The notes beneath the pieces are model-generated. The model saw only the letters and a program-made list of their open reading frames with translations. It did not search any database and had not been told where the DNA came from. This document shows positions 1 to 12,959 of a DNA stretch of 64,000 nt, piece by piece; the first letter of the stretch is position 1; each line of letters starts with the position of its first letter. The DNA is from Hymenopus coronatus (lineage: Eukaryota > Arthropoda > Insecta > Mantodea > Hymenopodidae). A program made the translations under genes and the position numbers. The stretch lies in contig CM060900.1 in assembly GCA_030762935.1 (NCBI GenBank), positions 432,011,921-432,075,920 of the forward strand, in the 5' to 3' direction.

Positions 1-1612
1 TTTATAAGATGATTGGATGAGACCATCCCAGACATCACAGGTGAATGAGTAACGTGGTTCCCACATGCATTGTTAACTCTCAGTGACCTAAGAAGCATCA
101 TAATGACTAGGGAGGGCAATTTTATTTGCTAAAATAATTTACTTTTAATATACTAAAAAGAGGGAAGAATTTGGAAAAATCTTTAAAATATTTTGTAAAA
201 TTTAAACAATATTTTCCTTCACTTCATAGAAATGTGGGAAAATTGTTAATTTATTATTGTTAGGGGTACTTGCCATTCATAGATGGACAGTGGTTTTAAG
301 GTTCTTTTAGTAGATGACTCTGCCGCTATTGACCAGCTCTTACAATATGTAAAATTAAATTACTTTTTTAGGAAGGTTAATTCCTTAGAATCTAATAAGG
401 AATGTTTCTTGTGTGATATATTCCTTTGTATGGTTGTGTTCATTCTGCTTCTTTTTGTAATTGTAGTGTGTTTCTCTGTTTTGTTTGAACATATTAATTT
501 TTGTGTCACAGTATAAATAAATATTAGTCAATGTGCAAAGCTGAAGCCATAGCAGTTTTATGCCACCCAAATACTATCACTACCTCCATTGATATTCCCT
601 TAAAATTGCAATGGGTAAAAATAGTCTTCTTCAAATTGTCTGTTTTTGAATGCATGCTAATTATCTCATAAATGGTGTCTTATATTGTGAAAATGATCTT
701 TTCCTATCACAGAATGTTAGAGGCACATATTTAAACAAATGGATGCCTTTAACACTCACATCTTTAAATCACATACCTGTTTACCTTCCATAGTTAAGCT
801 ACTCTACACAGATTTCGAAAACCGTTGTTTATCTCAAGAAAAATTTTATATATGTCTTTTAGTACTTTTAGGCCCAGAAACAGATTGTTTTTCATTTAAA
901 CAGCCTACAGCATTCATTGTTTCACTTAGCAGATTTTGAGTTTCTGGTCTTTGATGAAGTCACACAAAAAGTTTAGATTTGTAGATATGAACACCTAATC
1001 ATATTTAATTAACCATTTTTCAAAAATTCTGAACTATTTTTTTACGTGATATGTTCCTTTTTTACTAGCTAATTTACCTCAAAATATCAAAAACAGGAGC
1101 ACCATTAACAGTGAAGTATTCATCATCCTGGAGTTATGCTGAGTCACAGGTATTTACACTCACCTCCACTTAATATGTTTGAAAAAAAAATAAAAGTTTT
1201 CAAGGAATATTTGTCCTGGTCTTCTTCATGAGATGCCATTTACTCTGCTTTAGCTCAGATGTCTGACAAGTGCATGTAGCTGACGTCAGCTACAACTTAA
1301 ATAGCTAGCTGATGTTATGGTTGACTGCCATATTCTTTATATAATGTTTTTTGTACACGATTTCTCACTATGTATTTCACAACTATTGCTGCTACTCAGC
1401 TTATACCTATCTTCTAATATAATACTTACAGAATGCTTTCTTTCTATATCTCACCTTTTTTGCATAGCTACTCACAATTTCCTTCACTAAAACTAAATCA
1501 AATCTAAGCTCAGCACCCTGCCTGATGTCCATACTTGCTAAACAAAAGCCCTTTCCATCAGTACTGCTGGACATTTTATTTAATTGCTAATTTATTCTTT
1601 CTTTATGCTTAG
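1..1612 (+). other. Partial intron preceding the first visible exon
   Basis: This stretch aligns with the intron of every later unit and ends in an acceptor (ctttatgcttag) at 1612. By comparison with the next unit, the exon it follows should end about 415 bp left of the window. Small open frames in it recur in every unit (for instance on the minus strand around 385-570), but they sit in intron and show no known protein family. I regard them as chance frames copied with the repeat. Confidence 0.7.
1276..1293. promoter_or_regulatory. 18-bp perfect palindrome with CRE core, first of 7 intronic copies
   Basis: GTAGCTGACGTCAGCTAC is a perfect palindrome whose centre is the CREB/ATF consensus TGACGTCA. 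The same 18 bp recur unchanged at 3451, 6035, 8209, 10308, 12482 and 14643, about 320-340 bp before each following exon. It is absent from the shortened 344-bp intron and from the decayed last unit. Conservation may simply reflect recent duplication of the whole unit. A binding role is inference only. Confidence 0.4.
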
Positions 1613-1753
1613 ATGCTACAAAGACAAATGATGGAGAAAAAAATTTCAAAGAGAGAAGAAAGGAAACTAAAAGTAAAGAAAGTGGAAGTGTCTCCATCTG
1701 TAGCTCAGGAAAAGCCTTCCAAAAGCAGTCTCAAGAGCTTAGAGTTGAAAAAG
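1613..1753 (+). CDS. Repeat exon 1 of 8 (Lys/Glu-rich module)
   Basis: A 141-bp exon lies between an AG acceptor (ctttatgcttag) and a GTAAGAG donor. Read in phase 0 it encodes 47 residues starting MLQRQMMEKKISKREERKLK and ending LELKK. The module is charged, with lysine near a third of residues, has no Cys, and looks like a disordered or coiled nuclear or cytoskeletal segment. I recognise no family. Being a multiple of three, the exon can be added or lost without frame change. A second frame (phase 1, beginning ATKTNDGEKNFKERRKE) is also open throughout, so the true frame is not certain. This copy is the most divergent: Gln5, Val24 and Val30 replace the Lys and Glu typical of later copies. 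The ATG at the exon start is internal by splice context and probably not an initiator. Confidence 0.72.
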
Positions 1754-3787
1754 GTAAGAGTATTATAATGTATTTCAATCACTGCCCACATTATAACCAC
1801 TAAATTCGGAGAGATTTAACTTTGCACCTGATATTAGTGCTGCCTCGTGGTCACTCTCTCATGCTGTTGCCACATTTGTCGCTCACTGTCTTCCATGCCC
1901 AATAGCTGCATTTGAAAACCTCTGAAACTACTAAAATCTCACAACTGTATAATAAAACACTAAAACATACAGTAGTCAAGTATTAGAAATAATTTGTGTA
2001 AGCCCTCCAGATATGCTATTGTATGTATTTTGTCTGCAATCACTGCAGTTATACAACAATACCGTTGTGAGCAGTGCATGTTATAAGGAGGAACTCGGGT
2101 CAATTCAAGAAATGTTGTAAACATATTGAAACCAGGGTGATGTCACACCACTGGTTGCAAGATAATTTTATAAGATGACTGGATGAGACCATCCCAGACA
2201 TTACAGGTGAATGAGTAACGTGGTTCCCACATACATAGTTAACTCTCAGTGACCTAAGAAGCATCATAATGACTAGGGAAGGGAATTTTATGTGCTAAAA
2301 CAATTTAAAATAATTTACTTTTAATATACTAAAAAGAGGGAAGAATTTGGAAAAATCTTTAAAATATTTTGTAAAATTTAAACAATATTTTCCTTCACTT
2401 CATAGAAATGTGGGAAAATTGTTAATTTATTATTGTTAAAGGTACTTGCCATTCATAGATGGACAGTGGTTTTAATATTCTTTTAGTAGATGACTCTGCC
2501 TCTATTGACCAGCTCTTACAATATGTTAAATTAAATTACTTTTTTAAGCAGGTTTAATTCCTTAGAATCCTATAAGGAATGTTTCTTGTGTGATATATTC
2601 CTTTGTATGTTTGTGTTCATTCTGCTTCTTTTTGTAATTGTAGTGTGTTTCTCTGTTTTGTTTGAACATTACAATTTTTGTGTCACAGTATAAATAAATA
2701 TTAGTCAATGTGCAAAGCTGAAGCCATAGCAGTTTTATGCCACCCAAATACTATCACTACCTCCATTGATATTCCCTTAAAATTGCAATGGGTAAAAATA
2801 GTCTTCTTCAAATTGTCTGTTTTTGAATGCATGCTAATTATCTCATAAATGGTGCCTTATATTGTGAAAATGATCTTTTCCTATCACAGAATGTTAGAGG
2901 CACATATTTAAACAAATGGATGCCTTTAACACTCACATCTTTAAATCACATACCTGTTTACCTTCCATAGTTAAGCTACTCTACACAGATTTTGAAAACC
3001 GTTGTTTTTCTCAAGAAAAATTTTATATTTGTCTTTTAGTACTTTTAGGCCCAGAAACAGATTGTTTTTCATTTAAACAGCCTACAGCATTCATTGTTTC
3101 ACTTAGCAGATTTTGAGTTTCTGGTCTTTGATGAAGTCACACAAAAAGTTTAGATTTGTAGATATGAACACCTAATCATATTTAATTAACCATTTTTCAA
3201 AAATTCTGAACTATTTTTTACATGATATATTCCTTTTTTACTAGCTAATTTACCTCAAAATATCCAAAACAGTAGCACCATTAACAGTGAAGTATTCATC
3301 ATCCTGGAGTTATGCTGAGTCACACGTATTTACACTCACCTCCACTTAATATGCTTGAAAAAGAAATAAACGTTTTCAAGAATATTTGTCCTGGTCTTCT
3401 TCATGAGATGCCATTCACTCTGCTTTAGCTCAGATGTCTGACAAGTGCATGTAGCTGACGTCAGCTACAACTTAAATAGCTTGCTGATATTATGGTTGAC
3501 TGCCATATTCTTTATATAATGTTTTTTGTACACGATTTCTCACTATGTATTTCACAACTATTGCTGCTACTCAGCTTATACCTATCTTCTTATATAATAC
3601 TTACAGAATGCTTTCTTTCTATATCTCACTCTTTTTTGCATAGCTACTCACAATTTCCTTCACTAAAACTAAATCAAATCTAAGCTCAGCACCCTGCCTG
3701 ATGTCCACACTTGCTAAACAGAGCCCTTTCCATCAGTACTGCTGGACATTTTATTTAATTATTAATTTATTCTTTCTTTATGCTTAG

Positions 3788-3928
3788 ATGCTACAAAGAA
3801 AAATGATGGAGAAAAAAATTTCAAAGAGAGAAGAAAGGAAACTAAAAGTAAAGAAAGTGGAAATGTCTCTATCCGTAGCTCAGGAAAACCCTACGAAAAG
3901 CAGTCTCAAGAGCTTAGAGTTGAAAAAG
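3788..3928 (+). CDS. Repeat exon 2 of 8
   Basis: This is the same 141-bp exon with AG acceptor and GTAAGAG donor. In phase 0 it has Met26, Leu28 and Asn34, which no other copy has. It keeps Val24 and Val30 like exon 1 and so belongs to the older left part of the array. Its downstream intron is only 344 bp, because about 1.7 kb of the usual intron is missing. The alternative phase-1 frame is also open here. Function is unknown. Confidence 0.72.
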
Positions 3929-4272
3929 GTAAGAGTATTATAATGTATTTCACTCACTGCCCACATTATAACCACTAAATTCGGAGAGATTTAACTTTGC
4001 ACCTGATATTAGTGCTGCTTCGTGGTCATTCTCTCATGCTGTTGCCACATTTGTCGCTCACTGTCTTCCATGCCCAATGGCTGCATTTGAAAACCTCTGA
4101 AACCACTAAAATCTCACATCTGTATAATAAAACACTAATTTCCTTCACTAAAACTAAATCAAATCTAAGCTCAGCATCCTGCCTGATGTCCACAGTTGCT
4201 AAACAGAGCCCTTTCCATCAGTACTGCTGGACATTTTATTTAATTGCTAATTTATTCTTTCTTTATGCTTAG

Positions 4273-4413
4273 ATGCTACAAAGAAAAATGATGGAGAAAA
4301 AAATTTCAAAGAGAGAAGAAAGGAAACTAAAAGCACAGAAAGAGGAAGTGTCTCCATCCGAAGCTCAGGAAAAATCTACCAAAAGCAGTCTCAAGCGCTT
4401 AGAGGTGAAAAAG
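4273..4413 (+). CDS. Repeat exon 3 of 8
   Basis: This is the 141-bp exon with intact splice signals, starting 485 bp after exon 2. It is transitional: it keeps Leu2, Ser12 and Arg17 of exons 1-2 but has Gln22, Glu24, Glu30 and Val45 of later copies. It also has private changes Ala21 and Arg42. From this exon onward the 4273-bp two-exon periodicity begins. Both the phase-0 and phase-1 frames are open. Function is unknown. Confidence 0.72.
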
Positions 4414-6371
4414 GTAAGAGTATTATAATGTATTTCAGTCACTGCTCACATTATAACCACTAAATTCAGAGAGATTTAAGTTTGCACCTGATATTAGTGC
4501 TGCCTCATGGTCACTCTCTCATGCTGTTGCCACATTTTTCGCTCACTGTTTTCCATGCTCAATGGCAGTAGTCAAGTATTAAAAATAATTTGTGTAAGCC
4601 CTCCAGATATGCTATTGTATGTGTTTTGTCTGCAATCACTGCAGTTATAAAACAATACTGTTGTGAGCAGTGTATGTTATAAGGAGGAACTTGGGTGAAA
4701 TCAAGAAATGTTGTAAACATATTGAAATCAGGGTGATGTCACACCACTGGTTGCAAGATAATTTTATAAGATGATTGGATGAGACCGTCCCAGACATCAC
4801 AGGTGAATGAGTAACGTGGTTCCCACATGCATTTTTAACTCTCAGTGACCTAAGAAGCATCATAATGACTAGGAAGGGGAATTTTATTTGCTAAAATAAT
4901 TTACTTTTAATATACTAAAAAGAGGGAAGAATTTGGAAAAATCTTTAAAATATTTTGTAAAATTTAAACAATATTTTCCATCACTTCATAGAAATGTGGG
5001 AAAATTGTTAATTTATTATTGTTAGGGGTACTTGCCTTTCATAGATGGACAGTGGTTTTAAGATTCTTTTAGTAGATGACTCTGCCGCTATTGACCAGCT
5101 CTTACAATATGTAAAATTAAATTACTTTTTTAAGAAGGTTTAATTCCTTAGAATCTAATAAGGAATGTTTCTTGTGTGATATATTCCTTTGTATGTTTGT
5201 CTTCATTCTGCTTCTTTTTGTAATTGTAGTGTGTTTCTCTGTTTTGTTTGAACATATTAATTTTTGTGTCACAGTATAAATAAATATTAGTCAATGTGCA
5301 AAGCTGAAGCCATAGCAGTTTTATGCCACCCAAATACTATCAATACCTCCATTGGTATTCCCTTAAAATTGCAATGGGCAAAAATAGTCTTCTTCAAATT
5401 GTCTGTTCTTGAATGCATGCTAATTATCTCATAAATGGTGTCTTATATTGTGAAAATGATCTTTTCCTATCACAGAATGTTAGAGGTACATATTTAAACA
5501 AATGGATGCGTTTAACACTCACATCTTTAAATCACATACTTGTTTACCTCAATAGTTAAGCTACGCTACACAGAATTTGAAAACCGTTGTTTTTCTCAAG
5601 AAAAATTTTATATTTGTCTTTTAGTGCTTTTAGGCCCTGAAACAGATTGCTTTTCATTTAAACAGCCTACAGCATTCATTGTTTCACTTAGCAGATTTTG
5701 AGGTTCTTATCTTTGATGAAGTCACACAAACAGTTTAGATTTGTAGATATGAACACCTAATCATATTTAATAAACCATTTTTCAAAAACTCTGAACTATT
5801 TTTTACGTGATATATTCCTTTTTTACCAGCTAATTTACCTTAAAATATCAAAAACAGTAGCACCATTAACAGTGAAGTATTTATCATCTTAGAGTTATGC
5901 TGAGTCACACGTATTTACACTCACCTCCACTTAATATGATTGAAAAAAAGTAAACGTTTTCAAGAATATTTGTCCTTGTCTTCTTCATGAGATGCCATTC
6001 ACTCTGCTTTGGCTCAGATGTCTTACAAGTGCATGTAGCTGACGTCAGCTACAACTTAAATAGCTAGCTGATGTTATGGTTGACTGCCATATTCTTTATA
6101 TAATGTTTTTTGTACACGGCTTCTCACTATGTATTTCACAACTATTGCTGCTACTCAGCTTATACCTATCTTCTTATATGATACTTACAGAATGCTTTCT
6201 TTCTATATCTCACTCTTTTTTGCAAAGCTACTCAAAATTTCCTTCACTAAAACTAAATCAAATCTAAGCTCAGCACCCTGCCTGAAGTCCACACTTGCTA
6301 AACAGAGCCCTTTGCATCAGTACTGCTGGACATTTTATTTAATTGCTAATTTCTTCTTTCTTTATTCTTAG

Positions 6372-6512
6372 ATGCCACAAAGAAAAATGATGGAGAAAAA
6401 AATTGCAAAGAGAGAAGAAAAGAAACTAAAAGTACAGAAAGAGGAAGTGTCTCCATCCGAAGCTCAGGAAAAGCCTATGAAAAGCAGTCTCAAGAGCTTA
6501 GAGGTGAAAAAG
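6372..6512 (+). CDS. Repeat exon 4 of 8
   Basis: This is the 141-bp exon with acceptor ctttattcttag and GTAAGAG donor. The phase-0 product begins MPQRKMMEKKIAKREEKKLK. It differs from exon 6, which lies exactly 4273 bp downstream, at one base that changes Thr36 to Met. It is the first member of the Pro2/Ala12/Lys17 class seen in exons 4-8. Both frames are open and no stop is present. Function is unknown. Confidence 0.75.
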
Positions 6513-8545
6513 GTAAGAGTATTATAATGTATTTCATTCACTGCTCACATTATAACCACTAAATTCGGAGAGATTTAAGTATGCACCTGATATTAGTGCT
6601 GCCTCATGGTCACTCTCTCATGCTGTTGCCACATTTGTCGCTCACTGTCTTCCATGCCCAATGGCTGCATTTGAAAACCTCTGAAACTACTAAAAGCTCA
6701 CATCTGTATAATAAAACACTAAACCATACAGTAGTAAAGCATTAAAAATAATTTGTGTAAGCCCTCCAAATATGCTATTGTATGTATTTTGTCTGCAATC
6801 ACTGCAGTTATACAACAATACTGTTGTGAGCAGTGTTTGTTATAAGGAGGGACTCGGGTCAAATCAAGAAGTGTTGTAAACATATTGAAACCAGGGTGAT
6901 GTCACACCACTGGTTGCAAGAAAATTTTATAAGATGATTGGATGAGACCATCCCAGACATCACAGGTGAATGAGTAACATGCTTCCCACATGCATAGTTA
7001 ATTCTCAGTGACCTAAGAAGCATCATAATGACTAGGGAGGGGAATTTTATGTGCTAAAACAATTTAAAATAATTTACTTTTAATATGGTAAAAAGAGGGA
7101 AGAATTTGGAAAAATCTTTAAAATATTTTGTAAAATTTAAACAATATTTTCCTTCACTTCATAGAAATGTGAGAAGATTGTTAATTTATTATTGTTAAAG
7201 GTACTTGCCATTCATAGATGGATAGTGGTTTTGATTCTTTTAGTAGATGACTCTGCCTCTATTGACCAGCTCTTACAATATGTTAAATTAAATTACTTTT
7301 TTAAGCAGGGTTAATTCCTTAGAATCCAATAAGGAATGTTTCTTGTGTGATATATTCCTTTGTATGTTTGTGTTCATTCTGCTTCTTTTTGTAATTGTAG
7401 TGTGTTTCTCTGTTTTGTTTGAACATATCAATTTTTGTGTCACAGTATAAATAAATATTAGTCAATGTGCAAAGCTGAAGCCATAGCATGTTTATGCCAC
7501 CCAAATACTATCACTACCTCCATTGATATTCCCTTAAAATTGCAATGGGTAAAAATAGTCTTCTTCAAATTGTCTGTTTTTGAATGCATGCTAATTATCT
7601 CATAAATGGTGTGGTATATTGTGAAAATGATCTTTTCCTATCACAGAATGTTAGAGGCACATATTTAAACAAATGGATGCCTTTAACACTCACATCTTTA
7701 AATCACATACCTGTTTACCTTCCATAGTTAAGCTACTCTACACAGATTTTGAAAACCGTTTTTTTCTCAAGGAAAATTTTATATTTGTCTTTTAGTACTT
7801 TTAGGCCCAGAAACAGATTGTTTTTCATTTAAACAGCCTACAGCATTCATTGTTTCACTTAGCAGATTTTGAGTTTCTGGTCTTTGATGAAGTCACACAA
7901 AAAGTTTAGATTTGTAGATATGAACACCTAATCATATTTAATTAACCATTTTTCAAAAATTCTGAACTATTTTTTTACGTGATATGTTCCTTTTTTACTA
8001 GCTAATTTACCTCAAAATATCAAAAACAGGAGCACCATTAACAGTGAAGTATTCATCGTCCTGGAGTTATGCTGAGTCACACGTATTTACACTCACCTCC
8101 ACTAAATATGTTTGAAAAAAAAAATAAACGTTTTCAAGAATATTTGTCCTGGTCTTCTTCATGAGATGCTATTCACTCTGCTTTAGCTCAGATGTCTGAC
8201 AAGTGCATGTAGCTGACGTCAGCTACAACTTAAATAGCTAGCTGATGTTATGGTTGACTGCCATATTCTTTATATAATGTTTTTTGTACACGATTTCTCA
8301 ATATGTATTTCACAACTAGTGCTGCTACTCAGCTTATACCTGTCTTCTTATATAATACTTACAAAATGCTTTCTTTCTATATCTCACTCTTTTTTGCATA
8401 GCTACTCACAATTTCCTTCACTAAAACTAAATCAAATCTAAGTTCAGCACCCTGCCTGATGTCCACAGTTGCTAAACAGAGCCCTTTCCATCAGTACTGC
8501 TGGTTATTTTATTTAATTGCTAATTTCTTCTTTCTTTATGCTTAG

Positions 8546-8686
8546 ATGCCACAAAGAAAAATGATGGAGAAAAAAATTGCAAAGAGAGAAGAAAAGAAAC
8601 TAAAAGTAAAGAAAGAGGAAGAGTCTGCATCCGAAGCTCAGGAAAAGACTACCAAAAGCAGTCCCAAGATCTTAGAGGTGAAAAAG
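8546..8686 (+). CDS. Repeat exon 5 of 8
   Basis: This is the 141-bp exon with intact splice sites, identical in sequence to exon 7 exactly 4273 bp downstream. Phase-0 markers of this subtype are Lys22, Glu26, Ala28, Thr35, Pro40 and Ile42. It alternates with the exon 4/6 subtype, giving an A-B-A-B order. Pro40 and Ile42 alter the otherwise constant SSLKSLE stretch. Both frames are open. Function is unknown. Confidence 0.75.
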
Positions 8687-10644
8687 GTAAGAGTATTATA
8701 ATGTATTTCAGTCACTGCTCACATTATAACCACTAAATTCGGAGAGATTTAAGTTTGCACCTGATATTAGTGCTGCCTCATGGTCACTCTCTCATGCTGT
8801 TGCCACATTTTATGCTCACTGTTTTCCATGCTCAATGGCAGTAGTCAAGTATTAAAAATAATTTGTGTAAGCCCTCCAGATATGCTATTGTATGTGTTTT
8901 GTCTGCAATCACTGCAGTTATAAAACAATACTGTTGTGAGCAGTGTATGTTATAAGGAGGAACTTGGCTGAAATCAAGAAATGTTGTAAACATATTGAAA
9001 TCAGTGTGATGTCACACCACTGGTTGCAAGATAATTTTATAAGATGATTGGATGACACCATCCCAGACATCACAGGTGAATGAGTAACATGGTTCCCAGA
9101 TGCATTTTTAACTCTCAGTGACCTAAGAAGCATCATAATGACTAGGGAGGGGAATTTTATTTGCTAAAATAATTTACTTTTAATATACTAAAAAGAGGGA
9201 AGAATTTGGAAAAATCTTTAAAATATTTTGTAAAATTTAAACAATATTTTCCGTCACTTCATAGAAATGTGGGAAAATTGTTAATTTAATATTGTTAGGG
9301 GTACTTGCCTTTCATAGATGGACAGTGGTTTTAAGATTCTTTTAGTAGATGACTCTGCCGCTATTGACCAGCTCTTACAATATGTAAAATTAAATTACTT
9401 TTTTAAGAAGGTTTAATTCCTTAGAATCTAATAAGGAATGTTTCTTGTGTGATATATTCCTTTGTATGTTTGTGTTCATTCTGCTTCTTTTTGTAATTGT
9501 AGTGTGTTTCTCTGTTTTGTTTGAACATATTAATTTTTGTGTCACAGTATAAATAAATATTAGTCAATGTGCAAAGCTGAAGCCATAGCAGTTTTATGCC
9601 ACCCAAATACTATCACTACCTCCATTGGTATTCCCTTAAAATTGCAATGGGCAACAATAGTCTTCTTCAAATTGTCTGTTCTTGAATGCATGCTAATTAT
9701 CTCATATATGGTGTCTTATATTGTGAAAATGATCTTTTCCTATCACAGAATGTTAGAGGTACATATTTAAACAAATGGATGCATTTAACACTCACATCTT
9801 TAAATCACATACCTGTTTACCTCCATAGTTAAGCTACGCTACACAGATTTTGAATACCGTTGTTTTTCTCAAGAAAAATTTTATATTTGTCTTTTAGTGC
9901 TTTTAGGCCCTGAAACAGATTGCTTTTCATTTAAACAGCCTACAGCATTCATTGTTTCACTTAGCAGATTTTGAGTTTCTGGTCTTTGATGAAGTCACAC
10001 AAACAGTTTAGATTTGTAGATATGAACACTTAATCATATTTAATTAACCATTTTTCAAAAACTCTGAACTATTTTTTACGTGATATATTCCTTTTTTACC
10101 AGCTAATTTACCTTAAAATATCAAAAACAGTAGCACCATTAACAGTGAAGTATTTATCATCTTAGAGTTATGCTGAGTCACACGTATTTACACTCGCCTC
10201 CATTTAATATGGTTGAAAAAAAATAAACGTTTTCAAGAATATTTGTCCTTGTTTTCTTCATGAGATGCCATTCACTCTGCTTTGGCTCAGATGTCTTACA
10301 AGTGCATGTAGCTGACGTCAGCTACAACTTAAATAGCTAGCTGATGTTATGGTTGACTGCCATATTCTTTATATAATGTTTTTTGTACACGGCTTCTCAC
10401 TATGTATTTCACAACTATTGCTGCTACTCAGCTTATACCTATCTTCTTATATAATACTTACAGAATGCTTTCTTTCTATATCTCACTCTTTTTTGCAAAG
10501 CTACTCAAAATTTCCTTCACTAAAACTAAATCAAATCTAAGCTCAGCACCCTGCCTGATGTCCACACTTGCTAAACAGAGCCCTTTGCATCAGTACTGCT
10601 GGACATTTTATTTAATTGCTAATTTCTTCTTTCTTTATTCTTAG

Positions 10645-10785
10645 ATGCCACAAAGAAAAATGATGGAGAAAAAAATTGCAAAGAGAGAAGAAAAGAAACT
10701 AAAAGTACAGAAAGAGGAAGTGTCTCCATCCGAAGCTCAGGAAAAGCCTACGAAAAGCAGTCTCAAGAGCTTAGAGGTGAAAAAG
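10645..10785 (+). CDS. Repeat exon 6 of 8
   Basis: This is the 141-bp exon with acceptor ctttattcttag and GTAAGAG donor, of the same subtype as exon 4 (Gln22, Val26, Pro28, Pro35, Leu40, Ser42). It carries Thr36, where exon 4 has Met. It sits in the third visible half-unit of the 4273-bp periodic block. Both frames are open. Function is unknown. Confidence 0.75.
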
Positions 10786-12818
10786 GTAAGAGTATTATAA
10801 TGTATTTCATTCACTGCTCACATTATAACCACTAAATTCGGAGAGATTTAAGTTTGCACCTGATATTAGTGCTGCCTCATGGTCACTCTCTCATGCTGTT
10901 GCCACATTTGTCGCTCACTGTCTTCAATGCCCAATGGCTGCATTTGAAAACCTCTGAAACTACTAAAAGCTCACATCTGTATAATAAAACACTAAAACAT
11001 ACAGTAGTCAAGCATTAAAAATAATTTGTGTAAGCCCTCCAAATATGCTATTGTATGTATTTTGTCTGCAATCACTGCAGTTATACAACAATACTGTTGT
11101 GAGCAGTGTTTGTTATAAGGAGGGACTCGGGTCAAATCAAGAAATGTTGTAAACATATTGAAACCAGGGTGATGTCACACCACTGGTTGCAAGAAAATTT
11201 TATAAGATGATTGGATGAGACCATCCCAGACATCACAGGTGAATGAGTAACATGCTTCCCACATGCATAGTTAATTCTCAGTGACCTAAGAAGCATCATA
11301 ATGACTAGGGAGGGGAATTTTATGTGCTAAAACAATTTAAAATAATTTACTTTTAATATGGTAAAAAGAGGGAAGAATTTGGAAAAATCTTTAAAATATT
11401 TTGTAAAATTTAAACAATATTTTCCTTCACTTCATAGAAATGTGAGAAAATTGTTAATTTATTATTGTTAGAGGTACTTGCCATTCATAGATGGATAGTG
11501 GTTTTGATTCTTTTAGTAGATGACTCTGCCTCTATTGACCAGCTCTTACAATATGTTAAATTAAATTACTTTTTTAAGCAGGGTTAATTCCTTAGAATCC
11601 AATAAGGAATGTTTCTTGTGTGATATATTCCTTTGTATGTTTGTGTTCATTCTGCTTCTTTTTGTAATTGTAGTGTGTTTCTCTGTTTTGTTTGAACATA
11701 TCAATTTTTGTGTCACAGTATAAATAAATATTAGTCAATGTGCAAAGCTGAAGCCATAGCAGTTTTATGACACCCAAATACTATCACTACCTCCATTGAT
11801 ATTCCCTTAAAATTGCAATGGGTAAAAATAGTCTTCTTCAAATTGTCTGTTTTTGAATGCATGCTAATTATCTCATAAATGGTGTCGTATATTGTGAAAA
11901 TTATCTTTTCCTATCACAGAATGTTAGAGGCACATATTTAAACAAATGGATGCCTTTAACACTCACATCTTTAAATCACATACCTGTTTACCTTGCATAG
12001 TTAAGCTACTCTACACAAATTTCGAAAACCGTTTTTTTCTCAAGGAAAATTTTATATTTGTCTTTTAGTACTTTTAGGCCCAGAAACAGATTGTTTTTCA
12101 TTTAAACAGCCTACAGCATTCATTGTTTCACTTAGCAGATTTTGAGTTTCTGGTCTTTGATGAAGTCACACAAAAAGTTTAGATTTGTAGATATGAACAC
12201 CTAATCATATTTAATTAACCATTTTTCAAAAATTCTGAACTATTTTTTTACGTGATATGTTCCTTTTTTACTAGCTAATTTACCTCAAAATATCAAAAAC
12301 AGGAGCACCATTAACAGTGAAGTATTCATCGTCCTGGAGTTATGCTGAGTCACACGTATTTACACTCACCTCCACTTAATATGTTTGAAAAAAAAAATAA
12401 ACGTTTTCAAGAATATTTGTCCTGGTCTTCTTCATGAGATACCATTCACTCTGCTTTAGCTCAGATGTCTGACAAGTGCATGTAGCTGACGTCAGCTACA
12501 ACTTAAATAGCTAGCTGATATTATGGTTGACTGCCATATTCTTTATATAATGTTTTTTGTACACGATTTCTCAATATGTATTTCACAACTAGTGCTGCTA
12601 CTCAGCTTATACCTGTCTTCTTATATAATACTTACAAAATGCTTTCTTTCTATATCTCACTCTCTTTTGCATAGCTACTCACAATTTCCTTCACTAAAAC
12701 TAAACCAAATCTAAGCTCAGCACCCTGCCTGATGTCCACAGTTGCTAAACAGAGCCCTTTCCATCAGTACTGCTGGTTATTTTATGTAATTGCTAATTTC
12801 TTCTTTCTTTATGCTTAG

Positions 12819-12959
12819 ATGCCACAAAGAAAAATGATGGAGAAAAAAATTGCAAAGAGAGAAGAAAAGAAACTAAAAGTAAAGAAAGAGGAAGAGTCTG
12901 CATCCGAAGCTCAGGAAAAGACTACCAAAAGCAGTCCCAAGATCTTAGAGGTGAAAAAG
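12819..12959 (+). CDS. Repeat exon 7 of 8
   Basis: This is the 141-bp exon, identical to exon 5. Its downstream intron (2020 bp) differs from the 1958-bp intron after exon 5, so exact 4273-bp periodicity stops here. That makes this exon the right-hand limit of the most recent expansion. Both frames are open. Function is unknown. Confidence 0.75.

Noticed and set aside
385..570. 61-codon minus-strand frame recurring in every array unit (MGGIKLLWLQ..)
   Set aside because: It recurs only because the intron is duplicated. It lies opposite the intron, has no family match, and is altered freely between units.
1321..1510. 63-codon plus-strand frame (MVDCHILYIMFF..) intact in most later units
   Set aside because: Hydrophobic AT-rich intron translation upstream of the exon. 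In the first unit the frame is broken, so there is no sign of selection for it.
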